DNA of 64,000 bases from Dugong dugon (Eukaryota > Chordata > Mammalia > Sirenia > Dugongidae). Position numbers and translations under genes: made by a program. The number at the start of each line of letters is the position of its first letter. The stretch's first letter is position 1. Of this stretch, positions 46,251 through 58,029 are shown in pieces. Location of the stretch: positions 59,653,128 through 59,717,127 of the forward strand of contig CM057481.1 of the NCBI GenBank assembly GCA_030035585.1. The letters run 5' to 3'. The notes under the pieces are model-generated. The model worked only from the letters and a program-made list of their open reading frames with translations, was not told where the DNA came from and made no database searches.

Positions 46251-47258
46251 TTTTATAGTATCTATCTCTTTTTTTAATTCTCCTCTTTTTCACATATCAT
46301 TTTCCTAACTTCAGTATTTTTTTTTCATTTTCTCTGCATCTTATTCTTGTTTTCTTAAAATATTTTATTGTGTTTTTGGTGGAAGTTTACACAGCAAATT
46401 AGGTTCCCATTTGGCAATTTCTGTACAGATTGTTCAGTGACATTAGTTACGTTTTTCATAATGTGTCAACATTCTCTTTAATTGTGTTCTGGTTGTTCTG
46501 TTTCCAGTACTGTAGTTTCCCTGCCCCCCTTATCTTCTCATCCTTGTTTTAGAGTGATTGTTGACCTTTGGGTCTCATAGAGATGGTGTTTTACTGGAGT
46601 GCCGTACTCACAGGTAATATCCTTTATTTTGTGTGCCAATCCGTTATTTCACTAAAAGGTGAACTTGGGATAGTTTTGGTTCAAGGTTAAAAATAGTATC
46701 TCAGGGCGATAGTCTCAGGGAGTCCTCTAGACTCAACTGATCCAGTAAGTCTAGCCTTTTTATAAGAATCTGAGTTCTGTTCCACATTTTTCTCCCATTC
46801 TCTCAGGATTTATCTATTATGGCCCTGATCATAGTGGTTAGTAATGGTAGCAAGGTACCATCTAGTTTTTCTGGTCTCAGGGTAGATGAGGCTGTGGCTT
46901 GTGTAGGTCATTAGCCCTGTAGACTAGTTTCTTCTCTGAGTTTGGTTTCCTTTGTTCTCTTTTGCCCAGACAAGTAGAGACTATTAGTTGTATCTTCGTT
47001 GGCTGCTCGCAAGCTTTTAAGAGCCCAGACACCACTCACCTCACTTAGGATGAAGAACATGAACTTTGTGAACTATGTTATGCCAATTGACTGAGTTGTC
47101 CCATGAGATTAAGGTCTTAAGTCTTTAAACCCAGAAAACCAATCTCACAAGTTGTTTGGTTATGTCTGAGAAGTATCTGTAACTATGTCCTCTATGATTA
47201 CATATGCGTGCACACATATCTGTACATACATATAAATACTTCTGTCTGTGCACAGATA

Positions 47259-47423
47259 GAAACCCTGGTGGCGTAGTGGTTAAGAGCTATGGCTGCTTAT
47301 CAAAATGTCAGCAGTTTGAATCCACCAGGCGCTCCTTGGAAACCTTAACGGGCAGTTCTACTCTGTTCTATAGGATCGCTATGAGTTGGAATCGACTCGA
47401 TGGCAAGGGTTTTTTTTTTTAAT
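47259..47423 (+). mobile_element. AfroSINE in nest member C
   Basis: 'gaaaccctggtggcgtagtg' head, 'gtcagcagtttgaatccacc' box and 'gagttggaatcgactcgatg' tail. The target duplication CTGTGCACAGATA / CTGTGCACAAATA (47246-47258, 47424-47436) has one mismatch. Confidence 0.92.
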
Positions 47424-47878
47424 CTGTGCACAAATACGTACTTATCTGTACCTACCCATACACATATATACCTGTACACCAACATATATGACCATACACT
47501 CATTTTTTGGTAATTGTTGGTGTTGCTGCCAGATTATATATGTCATAATCTTTAGCACAAACATCCTTTTCTCTTGTGTACTTCTTAGTGGCATCATTTA
47601 CTTTGGTCATCGTGTGCTCATTATACCCACATTCTGTGCTACTTTTCCTATTACGAAAAATAACAAATATCTACGATCTAGAGAGTGTTTCCCCCTGCAT
47701 CCCTGGTAACCTCCAATGAACTTTGGTCTCTCTCTATATGTATATATTCTTGTCATCTTATAAAAGTGGGATCATACAATATTTGTCCTTATGTGATTGA
47801 CTTACTACTTCACTTAGCGTTATGTCTTCCAGGTCCATCCTTGTTATAGTATGTCTTGTGGACTCATCATTGTTCTTT

Positions 47879-48586
47879 TTTTTTTTTTTTTAAATTGTGC
47901 TTTAGATGAAGATTTACAGAACAAACTAGCTTCTCATTAAATAATTAGTACACATACTGTTTTGTGACATTGGTTACCAACCCCACGACATGTCAACACT
48001 CTCCCCTTCTTTACCTTGGGTTCCCTATTACCAGCTTTCCTGTCCCCTCCTGCCTTTTTGTCCTTGCTCCTGGTCTGGTGTGCCCCTTTAGTCTTATTTT
48101 GTTCTGTGGGCCTGTCTGATATTTAGCTGAAGGGTGAACCTCAGGAGTGACATCATTACTGAGATAAAAGGGTGTCTGGGGGCCATACTCTCAGTGTTTC
48201 TCCAGTCTCTGTCAGGCCAGTAAGTCTAGTCTTTTTCTGTGAATGAATTTTGTTCTACATTTTTCTCCAGCTCTGTCCAGGACCTTCTATTGTGATCTCT
48301 GTCAGAGCAGTCAGCGTGGTAGCTGGGCATCATCTAGTTGTGCTAGACTCAGTCTGGCGAAGGCTGTTGTAGTTGTGGTCCATTAGTCTTTTGGACTAAT
48401 CTTTCCCTTGTGTCTTTGGTTTTCTTCATTCTCCCTTGCTCCAGACAGGGTGAGATCAGTGGAGTATCTTAGATGGCCACTCACAGGCTTTTAAGACCCC
48501 AGATATGACTCACCAAAGTAGAATGTAGAATATTTTCTTTACAAACTATGTTATGCCCGTTGAGCTAGATGTTCCTTGAGAGACCA
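47879..48586 (-). mobile_element. 5'-truncated L1 (nest member D)
   Basis: About 708 bases of antisense L1 3' UTR starting from a T-run. The perfect 15-bp target duplication tcatcattgttcttt is at 47864-47878 and 48587-48601. The host ORF2 reads on across it. Confidence 0.93.
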
Positions 48587-48643
48587 TCATCATTGTTCTT
48601 TATGTACTACACTTTGCTCATCCATTCATCTTTTGAAGGGCGC

Positions 48644-48838
48644 TTAGGCTGTTTTCATTTTTTTGCTATTGTGAATAATGAATGTTGCAATGAACATAGG
48701 TGTGCATATGTCTGTTTGTGTCACTTCTGTTAGGTCTCTAGGGTATATACCTAGGAGTGAGATTGCTGGATCGTAAGGTAGTTCTAATTCTAGTTTTTTG
48801 AGGAAGTGCTGTACCATTTTCCATAGTGGTTGTACCAT
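48644..48838 (-). pseudogene. L1 ORF2 C-terminal remnant
   Basis: A minus-strand frame with 'LPYDPAISLLGIYPRDL', the well-known C-terminal region of L1 ORF2. It belongs to nest member C. Confidence 0.8.
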
Positions 48839-49117
48839 TTTACAGTCCTGCCAGCGATGGATGAGTGTTCCAGTCTTCCCACATCCTTGTCAGCATTTGT
48901 TGTTGTCTGTTTTTTTTTTTTATCAGTGCCATTTTAGCTGGGATTAGATGGTATCTCATTGTAGTTTTGATCTGCATCTCTAACGGCTAATGATCGTGAG
49001 CATCTTTTCATGTGTTTGTTGGCTGCTTGAATGTTCTCTTTGCTGCAGTGTCTGTTCATGTCCTTTGCGCATTTTCTGATTGTATTGTTTGTCTTTTTGT
49101 TGTTGAAGTTTTCTGTA

Positions 49118-49871
49118 ACCTACTTCTCACTTATTGACATCATTAGGTTCTAAAGACCAGGCTGTTATGTGAAAGTCGGCATTATGCAAGAGTCAGGGCC
49201 ATGCCGTTTTCGGTGCCAGTGTCCCTCTCCCCCAGTTGCTTATCGCCTGTTTGACACCCTGGTGCATCTGAGGCCCCCCTTCCCTACCATGCCATCCCCA
49301 CCACCACAGAGCCCACAGGGGTTGGGTTTGGTGGTGGTGGTGGTCAGGGGTTGCCCACCGCCTCTGGAGCAGCAGGGGTCCACCATCACCTGGCCACACT
49401 CCAGGCCTCTTTGCAGACCCCTGTGCCTCGCTTTTCCACCTTCCCACTGTGCTGGCCGTGGAGATGGGCCATAGTGGCCAGTGGCTCCCAGGTCTGCAGG
49501 CAGGTGAGAGGCCTGGTCACCTGGGCCCAGTGGAGGCTGTGGAGGTGACAGAGAGGCCTCTTTGAAAGAAAAGACTTCTGAGCCCCATGCTCAACTCCTG
49601 TAGCCTCAGCTTCCGCTGCCTCCTTGCAGCCTGGTAGCCCCCACCTCCTGCATGCTGTCTGCTCTGCACTTGCAGTGGGCTAACCCAACCTGGGTAATAC
49701 AAACTACTATTGGCCTGCAGGGCCTCGCTCTGTTTTACAAACCTTCCCTCCTCCTCCTCCCCATCTCGCCTCTGTCATTAATATGAAAAACAGTCCAATA
49801 GTAGATTTTTTTACTATTGTTGTTAATGTGAGATGTCGGGTAACAGGATAGTCAATAAGTGAGAAGTAGGT
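49118..49871. mobile_element. 754-bp TIR element of unknown family in L1
   Basis: Perfect 21-bp inverted termini (49118-49138 and 49851-49871; outer part ACCTACTTCTCAC) are flanked on both sides by GTA (49115-49117, 49872-49874). Removing the element and one GTA restores a normal L1 ORF2 reading across the site. The interior from about 49190 to 49780 is GC-rich and unlike every other repeat in the window. Frames inside it (101 codons at 49169-49474 +, 84 at 49193-49447 -) show no transposase motif. It looks like a nonautonomous DNA transposon, perhaps with captured host sequence. Confidence 0.75.
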
Positions 49872-50471
49872 GTATTTTAAAGATTAGACCCTTATTGGAT
49901 ATGTCGTTTCCAAAGATTTTTCTCAGTCCGTAGGTTGTCTTTTTACTCCTTTGATAAAGTCTTTTTTTTTTTTTTTTTGAATTGTGCTGTAGGTGAAAGT
50001 TTACAGAGCAAATTATATTCCCATTTGATAGTTTGTACATAAAGTGTTTCATGGCCTTGGCTTCACTCCCTACAATGTGCCAGCACTCTCCCCATTTCTG
50101 CCCTGGGTTCCCCGTTTCCTTTCGTCCTGATTTTCTACCCCTTCCTGCCTTCTCATCTTTGCTTTTAGGAAAATATTGCCCTCTTGATCTCATATATATA
50201 ATTGATTGTTCTAAGGAGCACATTCCTGTTGAGTGTCATTGTTTATTTTATGGGCTTGTCTGTTGTTTGGCTGGAAGGTGGTGTCTGGGAATGGCGTCAG
50301 TTCCAGGTCAGAAGAGTGTCTTAAGGCCACACTCGTGGGGGTTCTTCCAGACTCTGTCAGACCAGTAACTCTGGTCTCTTTTGTGAATTTGATTTTTTGT
50401 TTCACATTTTTCTCCTGCTCTGTCTGGGACACTCTGTTGTGATCCCAGTCAGAACAATTGGTAGTGGCAGT

Positions 50472-50776
50472 GTTATGAACCTCCAACTTATGGATGACTT
50501 GTACTTAAGAACAGACTGCTGTAAAGCCTATTATATTAAAAATTTGAGTTTAATACAATATTTGTAATAACGAATGCGTACACTGCTTTGTGATGCTTAT
50601 GAAAACATTGCGTGGCTTGGAAGTGTTTGTTTTATATGCCTAGAAAGGTAAAATACATACTATATACTAAGACAAACATTGACTAACTTATGCTAAATAA
50701 GAACCGTATGTGCTTGTTCCAACTTATCTACAAATTCAACTTGAAGACAGATTTAGAAATCGGTCTTGTTCATAAC
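50472..50776. mobile_element. Possible small MITE-like insert
   Basis: A 305-base AT-rich stretch that does not belong to the L1 3' UTR. It begins GTTATGAAC and ends GTTCATAAC, a 9-bp inverted pair. No clear target duplication is seen. It could equally be an unrecognised old repeat. Confidence 0.35.
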
Positions 50777-51939
50777 CTAGGGACTCCTGTAGTCACTTTT
50801 GTAGCTTTATTTTACTTTTGTGAAATCTTTATCTTGAGTTGGTCTCTGGTTGTTGCTGTCATGTGTCTTTATTTCATGTTGTTATCTGATGCCATTTGTT
50901 CGCTGTCTGAAGGGCTCCTCTTAATGTTCCTTGTAAGGTTGGTCTGGTTTTTACAAATTCCGTTAATCTCTGCTTTTCTGGGAATGTCTTAGTTTTGCCA
51001 CCATTTTTGAAAGACAGTTTTGCTGGATGTATGATTGTTGGTTGGGAATTCTTTTAGGATTTTATATATGTCATCCCATTGCCTTTTTAGCATGGTTTCT
51101 GACAAGAAATCAGCTTTTAGTCTTATTGGTGCCCCTTTGTAAGTGATATTTCGTTTTTTATGAGCTGCTTTCAGGATTCTCTTTGTCTTTGGTTTTGGAA
51201 AGTTTGATTATGATATGTCTTGGTGAATTTCTTCTGTGGCCTATCCTGTATGGGGTTCGTTGGGCTTCTTGGATGGAGACCTATTCATCTTTCATGATTT
51301 TGGGGAGGTTTTTGCTAATAGATCTTCAAAAATTCTCTCTGTGCTTTTTCTTCTCCTCATCTTTTGGAATTCCTATTACGTGTAAATTATTTCTTTTGAT
51401 GCTATCCCACATAACTCTTAGGCTTTCTTCATTCTTTTTTGTGATGGTTCATCAAACAAAGGGATTTGTCCTCTATTTCACTGATTTTTTTCTTCCACTG
51501 ATTCAGTTCTGCTTATGTGTCCTTCCATTGTACTATCTATTTTTGATATTTTATTGTTAATCTTCTAAATTTCTAGTTGTTATATTTGTATTGTTTCTCA
51601 TTGTCTGTTGAGTCTATCATTTTGTTCTTGTATTGTTTTCTTGAATTCTTCTAGGATTTTTTTTGTGTTTTCCTTGATCTCTTTGAGAATCCTAAAAATA
51701 AACCTTTTGAATTCCTTCTCAGGTATTTCCATTATCATTTCTTCCTCAGGAAGATTTTCTTTCCCTTTATTTTGCTCACTTGTTTAAGCCATCTTATCAT
51801 GTTTCTTCATATGATTTGTTATTGTCTGCTCTTTCCAAGGCATTAAGGTGTTATTTATTTTATATATTTATTGACTGATTGTTTTTTCCTGGTTGTTTTG
51901 CTTTGTTTTGATATATCAGGTAGGCAAGGCAGGTGTGTT

Positions 51940-52480
51940 CCGCTGATCACTGGTCTGGCAGCATGGTAGCACTAACCATCTATCGCTGGGTGGGTGGTGC
52001 AGCATCAGGGGGCAGGTGAAGTGGGTGCACACCACTGCTAGTCAGTGGTTCGGTGGCGCAGGAGGGTGTGCTGCCACTCACTGGGTTGGCGGTAAGGTGG
52101 GAAGGATGGTGGGCATGGCGGGTACTTGCCACTGCCAGTCATCCATCTGGTGATGTGGGAGCATGGACTGCCACTCGTTGGTTGGGTCAGCTGGTGGGGG
52201 TGGTGGATGGGGTGGGCATTTGGGAGTGGCATAGGAGTTCGTGCTGCCACTCGATGGGTGGATGGGGTGGCAGGTGGGGGATGATAGGTGGGGTGGGTGT
52301 GACCCGTCGCCAGTCATCAGTCTGGTGATACAGGAGTGCGCACTGCCACTTGCTGAGAGGGTGGGGTGGCTGGGGGATGGTGGGCAGTGCAGATGTGCAT
52401 TGCCCATCACAGAAGGGTGGGACTGGGTGGGATGAAGGGGGAGTTCGTACTGCGTTCCCTGGGCGAGCAGGGCAGGGTAG
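51940..52480 (-). repeat. About 90-bp degenerate tandem repeat in an L1 5' UTR
   Basis: The phrase 'gccagtcat...ctggtga...gcactgccactcg' recurs near 52038, 52133, 52220 and 52311, giving a spacing of about 90 bases and at least four units. It is GC-rich and lies just upstream of ORF1 in the element's own direction. Confidence 0.7.
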
Positions 52481-53189
52481 GGGGGCTCATGCCTCTTGTC
52501 ACTGGGGGCGCAGGGGGAAGGGGGAGTGTGCTCTTCTGGTCACCAGGTGTGGGTGCTGGTGCAATCCCCATTGGCTGCAGCCAGCAGTTGGGACCTGCCC
52601 GGACCAAATGCAAGGAAAGGGGGTGCTGCCCAGAGTCTGGTTCAGTGGAAGACCTCCTGCTGACACTGTGGATCTATTATTTCATGTGTGTCACCCGTAT
52701 TAATGGTTGGGGACTGCTGCTGGAGAGTAGTCCTGTCTGGTTCTTGGATCCCTCCCTGCTCTGTGGTCACTGGGATCCCTGGAGCTCTCTACCACCTTCC
52801 TGTACTTTTCCTTCTTAGGTCCAGTTCATGTCCTGCTCACCTTGCTTCACTCTGGGTTTGTCTACACGGTTCGTATGTCTCCTGTTGAGAATTCTGTGAA
52901 GTTGCTTTCCTGTGCTTCTTACCCAGGGTTGCTGTTGCTTTGTCTCAAGGTGGCCACACAACCAGGCTGGCTGGCAGGGCATCTCCAATCTGTAACGCTC
53001 TTCATTGGCTGTTTTTGTTCAGTTTCTCCCTCCAATCGGTGTTCGATCTAATTCTTCCTCCTTCCTTTTGATGCTCAGCGTTCCAGAATTATCATCTATT
53101 CTGTTTTACTTGGTTTCTTGGGTCTTTGCTGTAAGGGTACGTGATGGTGTGTATGACTAAGACACCATCTTGGGCCATCTCTTGTTAGC

Positions 53190-54050
53190 CTTTTTAAGAA
53201 AATTAGATTGCATAGTTTTCTCCCTATGTTTTGTTCCAGGAACTTTATAGTTTTACATTTAACATTTAGGTCTTTGATCCATTTTGAGTTACTTTTTGTG
53301 TATGGTGTGAGACATGAGTTCTGTTTCATTTTTCTGCAAGTGGATATCCAGTTTTGCCAGCACCATTTGTTGAAGAGACTGTTTCTTCTCCATTGAATGG
53401 ATTTTGACCCCTTGTCGAAAATCAGTTGTCATATATGGGTGGATTTATTTCTGGGTTGTCGATCCTATTCCCCTGGTCTGTGTGTCTGTCATTGAACCAA
53501 TACCAGGCTATTTTGATTACAATGGCTGTATAGTATGTTTTGGTATCTTTGTTCTTTTTCTTTTCTTTTCTTCAGTAGTGCTTTGGCTATTTGGGGCCTC
53601 TTTCCTTTCCATATAAAGTTGGTCATTAGTTTTTCTATTGCAGTAAAGAATGTTGTTGGGATTTGTATTGGGATTGCACTGTATTTGTAGATTGCCTTGG
53701 GTAGTATTGACATTTTCACTGTATTAAGTTTTCCAGTCCATGAGCGCGGAATGCCCTATTTATGTAGGTCTCTTTTAGTTTCTTGTAGTAGTGTTTTGTA
53801 ACTTTCATCGTATAAGTCTTTTTATGTCCCTGGTTAGGCTAATTTCTAGCTATTTTATCATTTTTATTTTAGTTGTTTGTGTTTTCTTTTACTTCTTTGA
53901 GCTTGTTTAATATTGTATTATATTCTTCCATTCTGTTCATTATTTAGGCTTCCATAAATACTATTTCTCTGACTTCATCTTGTTCATTTGGATGGGCCAT
54001 TGTTTCTGTTTTCTTTGTATCCTGTGGTTTTGGTTGTTGTTGTTGAAGCT
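53190..54050 (-). mobile_element. L1 ORF2 fragment, RT-side (nest member G)
   Basis: Antisense ORF2 sequence ('ccagcaccatttgttgaaga', 'ccaataccaggctattttga'), with the frame at 53489-53719 matching the central ORF2 region ('FHTAIEK'-like block seen as [19 protein letters not shown]). It probably continues nest member C after the F insertion. Confidence 0.8.
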
Positions 54051-54590
54051 AGAACATTAGAATTTTACAGGGTGTTAGCTTTCTCGGTTCTGCCCAGTAT
54101 TCAGTGTTTTTGTTGGTACTACTTTCTGCAAGAAACTCTGAGTCAGGTAGAGCCTTCAGTTCTTGCTTGCTGTTCCCTCTTCTTCTCTGTGATAGCTCCC
54201 TCTCCCTCTCTCTGTTTTTACTAGGATTTGAAAAGTCCAGATGGCCGACTTTGCCTTTCAATGTCTGCGGAACAGAATGGAGAACATGCAGTAACCGATC
54301 TGCCCACCAGGGAGCAGAGTCTGCTTTCTGTGGTTATTGCTCCCTCCCCTGCTCTGTGCAGGCTGCATTTCTGTGACCATGTTTTTTTCCATCAGAAAGC
54401 CACACTGCATGAACCCTTTGTAGGGCTGGGTGCTGCTATCAGATCTTGCTCGGACCTCCCTTCCTTGCTGCCTCAGGGCCCACTTATATCAGAGCTGGAG
54501 ATTGAGATCAGGGAGAGCATAGGCAGGCTTTCATCTGTGCCAGGAGGGGGAGGGGTGGGCACACCCTGAATGGACCCCCCAAGGAGATCT
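54050..54590. other. Unassigned sequence between L1 fragments
   Basis: No repeat is recognised. It may be an L1 5' UTR of an unknown subfamily or unique intron. The open frames on the + strand (54104-54376, 54228-54569) have no recognisable motif. Confidence 0.4.
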
Positions 54591-55375
54591 GTCTTTTTTA
54601 AAATATATAGTTTTATTATTTTCTTGTTGTTGAGAACGTACACAGCAAAACTTACACCAGTTCAACAGTTTCCACTTGTGCAATTTAGTGACAGTGATTA
54701 CATTCTCTGAGTTATGTAACTAGTCTCACCCTCCTTTCTAAGTTGTCCCTCCCCCATTAACATAAATTCACTGTCTGCTAAGGTTCCTATCTAATTTTTC
54801 AAGTTGCTGTCATCAATTTAATCCCATATAGATAGTTCTTAAAACAGCATGATGCTCCAGACAGACTTTTTTTTACTAGTTAAACTAAACTATTGTTTGG
54901 TGTTAAGAAGACTTCAGGGGATATTTTTGGTTTAAGGTTTAAGGATTATCTCAAGACAATAGTTTCAGGGGTTCATCCAACCTTCATGGCTCCAGGAAGT
55001 CCTGGAGTGCGTGAGAATTTGAGATTCTCTTCTGCATTTTTCCCCTTTTGATCAGGATTCTTCTATGGTTCTGGTCTCATGGCAAAGGAGGCAGTTAGCT
55101 ACACATTCTATATCCTCCTCCTATTCCTGACTCTCCTTCTTCCTCTGTTGCTCCAGGTGAATAGAGACCAAGTGTTGTACCTTAGATGGCCGCTTGCAAG
55201 CTTTTAAAGACCCCAGGCACTATGCAACAAACTAGGAGGTAGAACAGAGGCACTAAATATGTTACTAGGCCAATTAACTGGGGTGTCCCATGAAACCATG
55301 ACCCTACACCTCCAAACCAAGGATTCAAATCCCATGAGGTGTTTGGTTGCACATAATCAATCTCAATAGCTACTC
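54590..55375 (-). mobile_element. Older L1 3' UTR (nest member H)
   Basis: Antisense 3' UTR of an older type: 'gagaacgtacacagcaaaac' through 'accttagatggccgcttgca' to 'ggtgtttggttgcacataat'. The same type appears in the 29947-30175 module. Confidence 0.75.
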
Positions 55376-55800
55376 TTTTGTTTTTTTTTTTTTTTTGGTC
55401 ACTGTTGTAAATATATCAAGAAGATTTGTCTTGTTGATTTTGGAGCCAGAGCTGGGGGCCTCTCCCTGTGCGCAGGTGGTGTGTTGGCTGGGGAGCAGGC
55501 TCAGGCTCCTCTGCAGGTAATGCTTCCATAGTTTGCAGGACCCAGCAGTCTGTGTCATCGGGAGAGGGAAGGTCAGGGACGGTGGGAGAAGCCGTGTTCC
55601 TACCTTATTTGACCTGTTTTTCACTTGTTGACTCTTGTCCATCAGCAGGTCTCCACTGTTGTCCTCTGCCCACCGATTCAGAGTCCCTCAGGGCGAAGCA
55701 CAGATTTCTAGCTCTATTGCTTGATGTGTGTGGGGGAGGGTCCAAACCTAGACCTGCTCACACCTTCATCTTCCCAGGATTCTCTCACTCAGCTTTTTAT
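55376..55800 (-). other. Possible retroposed sequence after a T-run
   Basis: A run of about 18 T (55380-55397) followed by sequence unlike the L1 3' ends suggests a minus-strand retrocopy with an A-tail. The source is unknown, and no convincing target duplication was found. Confidence 0.3.
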
Positions 55801-55804
55801 TTGG

Positions 55805-56300
55805 AAAATCTTTATTTTGAAAAATTACAACATTGAAAGATTTCGTTGTTGTTAACATTTTATCTAATCGGTACCTGCTCTTTGTCCCCCATGCCCACAC
55901 TTTTTTTGTGGTAATAGTTTCCCTCAGCAGTTGTAGCTATAATGTCACCCCCTCAGTACTTCAGCAGCATTTCCTAAGAATGGACACATTCTTCTGCATA
56001 ACTGTCACCCCAGTATCACACCTAAGAACACGAACAATGGTTTTATAGCATCTTTTAATAGCTCACCCATAACCAAAGTTTCCCAATTATCCCCAAAATG
56101 TTTTTTATAACATTTTTTATTTTTCCAAATCAGGATCCAATCGGTATGGAATATGGATCTAATGCAACACTTTCCCGCATAACATAGACTTTCTGAAGAG
56201 GCAGGCCCCTGTCTTGTGGGATGTCCATGTTCCGGGTTTGTGGGATGGCTTCTGCTTGGTGTTACTGAATGTGCTCCCCCATCCTCCATGTTTCCTATGG
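55805..56300 (-). repeat. Old L1 3' region (L1ME-like)
   Basis: 'tcccaattatccccaaaatg' and 'tttccaaatcaggatccaat' are landmarks of antisense old L1 3' sequence. By eye only. Confidence 0.5.
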
Positions 56301-56659
56301 ATTGAAGTTAGGTCTAGAGGCTGCATCAGATCCAGCTCAGCGTTTTTGACAGGAATACTTCATATGGCATCACATCAGGTCCTGTGTTTGTGAAGTTATG
56401 GCCCTAACTACCGGATCTCTCCGACGTAAAGGTTCCTTTCGTTCACCTTTGTGGCTAGTAAGTAATCTGTGAGGTGGTACTTTGATATCTTGGAAATAAA
56501 ATGTCCCCCAACAACCTGTCATCCAGTGGTTTTAGCGTCATTTGATGATCCTTGCCTAAATCAGTTATGTTGGGGCAGTCAAATGGTGGATTTCTAATTC
56601 TGCGATTCCTTCTACAAGTAGAAGCTGGTATTCTCCTATCGAGTAACATGAAGCCTTCA

Positions 56660-57470
56660 ACATGCCTTTGAATCCAGCTGTCCTCCTTTTGGGAATGTAT
56701 CATACATATCGAAAACACATGTGCACACAGGTGTTTATTAAAGCCTTGCTTGTAGTGATTTGCAAAAAAGGAAGCAACAACAGGTGTCAGTATGGATGTG
56801 GGAAAATTGGAATCCTCGTGCATTGCTGGTAGGATTGTAAATGGTGCAGCCGCTGTGGAAAACAGTTTGGTGGTTCCTCAAAAAGTAAAACATGAAACTA
56901 CCCTATGACCCATAATTAACATTCCTAGGCATATAATCAAAGGACTGAAAAGCAGGGACACAAACAGATACTTTGTATGCCATTGTTCATTGCAGCACTG
57001 TTCACAATAGCCAAAAGGTGGAAACAACCTAAATGTCCATCAGCAGATGACTGGATAAACAAAATGTGGTATATACATACAAGAGACTATTTACTCAGCC
57101 ATAAAGAGAAGTGAAGTCCTGATACATGCTATAACATGGATGAACCTTGAAAACATCATGCAGAGTGAAATGAATTAGTCACATATGGACAAATACTGTA
57201 TGATTCCATTTTATTTGCAATATCTAGAATCAGCAAAGGTATAGAGACCAAAGTTTATTAGTGGTTACCAGGGGCTGGCAGGAGGAGAAAATGGGGAGTC
57301 ACTGCTAAAGGGGCACTGAGTTTCTCTTGGGGGTGATAAGAACTTTAGAAATAGATAACTGTGATGGTTGCACAACATAATGAATGCAATTGATGTCACT
57401 GAATTGTAACCGTAAAAATGTTGAAACAGCAAATGTTTTGTTATATATATTGGTACCACAGTTTAAAAAA
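56660..57470 (+). mobile_element. Old L1 ORF2 end and 3' UTR, sense to AGAP3
   Basis: The ORF2 C-terminal region ('gcagcactgttcacaatagc', 'aacaacctaaatgtccatca', 'gtgaaatgaattagtcacat') is followed by a 3' UTR ('ccaggggctggcaggaggag', 'gatggttgcacaacataatg'). It is the only clear + strand L1 ORF2 fragment in the window. Confidence 0.85.
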
Positions 57471-58029
57471 GGAAGCAGCCGAGTACCCACCAGCAGGGGA
57501 GTGGTGAGTAATTGATAGAGCGGGCATACTCTGAGGTCTCAGGAAGCTGACAGGAGGTAGGAGGGAGTGTGGGCTGCACCCACTTACAAGTGTGCCCACA
57601 GCAGCACCCAGTTACCAGGTGAGCTGGCTGTGGCGACCAGGCTAGAGCAGTCTTGGTGAAATGGTAGAGGCAGAAGTTTTGTTGAGGCAAGCTTCATTGT
57701 GAAGGAAAGGGAAGGATGCCGAGGCAGCAGGAGGGCATGGGACCAAGTGAGCCTGTTTCTGAGTCTGTCGTGATGTGCTTTTTTATACTAAAATAAAGTA
57801 AAAGGGTTGGCAAAACACATACTTATTGTACTAGTCGGTCTCACTCACTGTCATCTTTTGTGTCACACCCAGAGTCTGCAGATTCTTGTGAATCCTTGTT
57901 AAAAACTTGCTTGCTGAGGTGGGTGACTCTGTGGGGACGCTGGCCAGGCTGGGAGGAGGAGGCTCACGGAGGACAGCCCTGCCCTTCATCCAGCTTTCTC
58001 AGTCTTTGGAGCAGTCTTTTTCTAGCCTG

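Larger units (their letters stand above)
43223..46330 (-). mobile_element. L1 with rearranged interior (nest member B)
   Basis: Antisense 3' UTR (43223-43980), ORF2 end (43990-44480), then the start of ORF2 (44480-45080) and ORF1 (about 45490-46250). About 3 kb of ORF2 between its two ends is missing, as in the 29.8-34.4 kb copy. It has no T-run at its left edge, so the 3' terminus is lost. Confidence 0.8.
46331..49965 (-). mobile_element. L1 host fragment (nest member C), interrupted three times
   Basis: The antisense 3' UTR begins near 46355 ('tattgtgtttttggtggaag') and runs to 47700. ORF2 C-terminal sequence follows at 47750-47878, resumes at 48602-49117 and again at 49875-49965. The interruptions are a SINE (47259), a short L1 (47879) and a TIR element (49118). 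Confidence 0.8.
49966..53185 (-). mobile_element. L1 with full 5' region, ORF2 lost (nest member F)
   Basis: Antisense 3' UTR after a T-run (49962-50471), a small element (50472-50776), then ORF1 (about 50830-51800) and a long GC-rich 5' UTR (51800-53185). It interrupts the older L1, which resumes near 53190. The 5' UTR differs from that of the 29.8-34.4 kb copy, so at least two L1 subfamilies are present. Confidence 0.72.

Noticed and set aside
49169-49474. 101-codon frame inside the TIR element, considered as a transposase
   Set aside because: Proline- and serine-rich with no DDE or zinc-finger pattern; an equally long frame exists on the other strand, typical of GC-rich non-coding DNA.
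52366-52818. 150-codon frame over the L1 5' UTR
   Set aside because: It runs against the L1 direction through tandem GC-rich units and has no recognisable motif.
54104-54569. Two + strand frames in the unassigned gap
   Set aside because: Low-complexity Leu/Ser-rich translation with no motif, no splice context and no similarity I can name.
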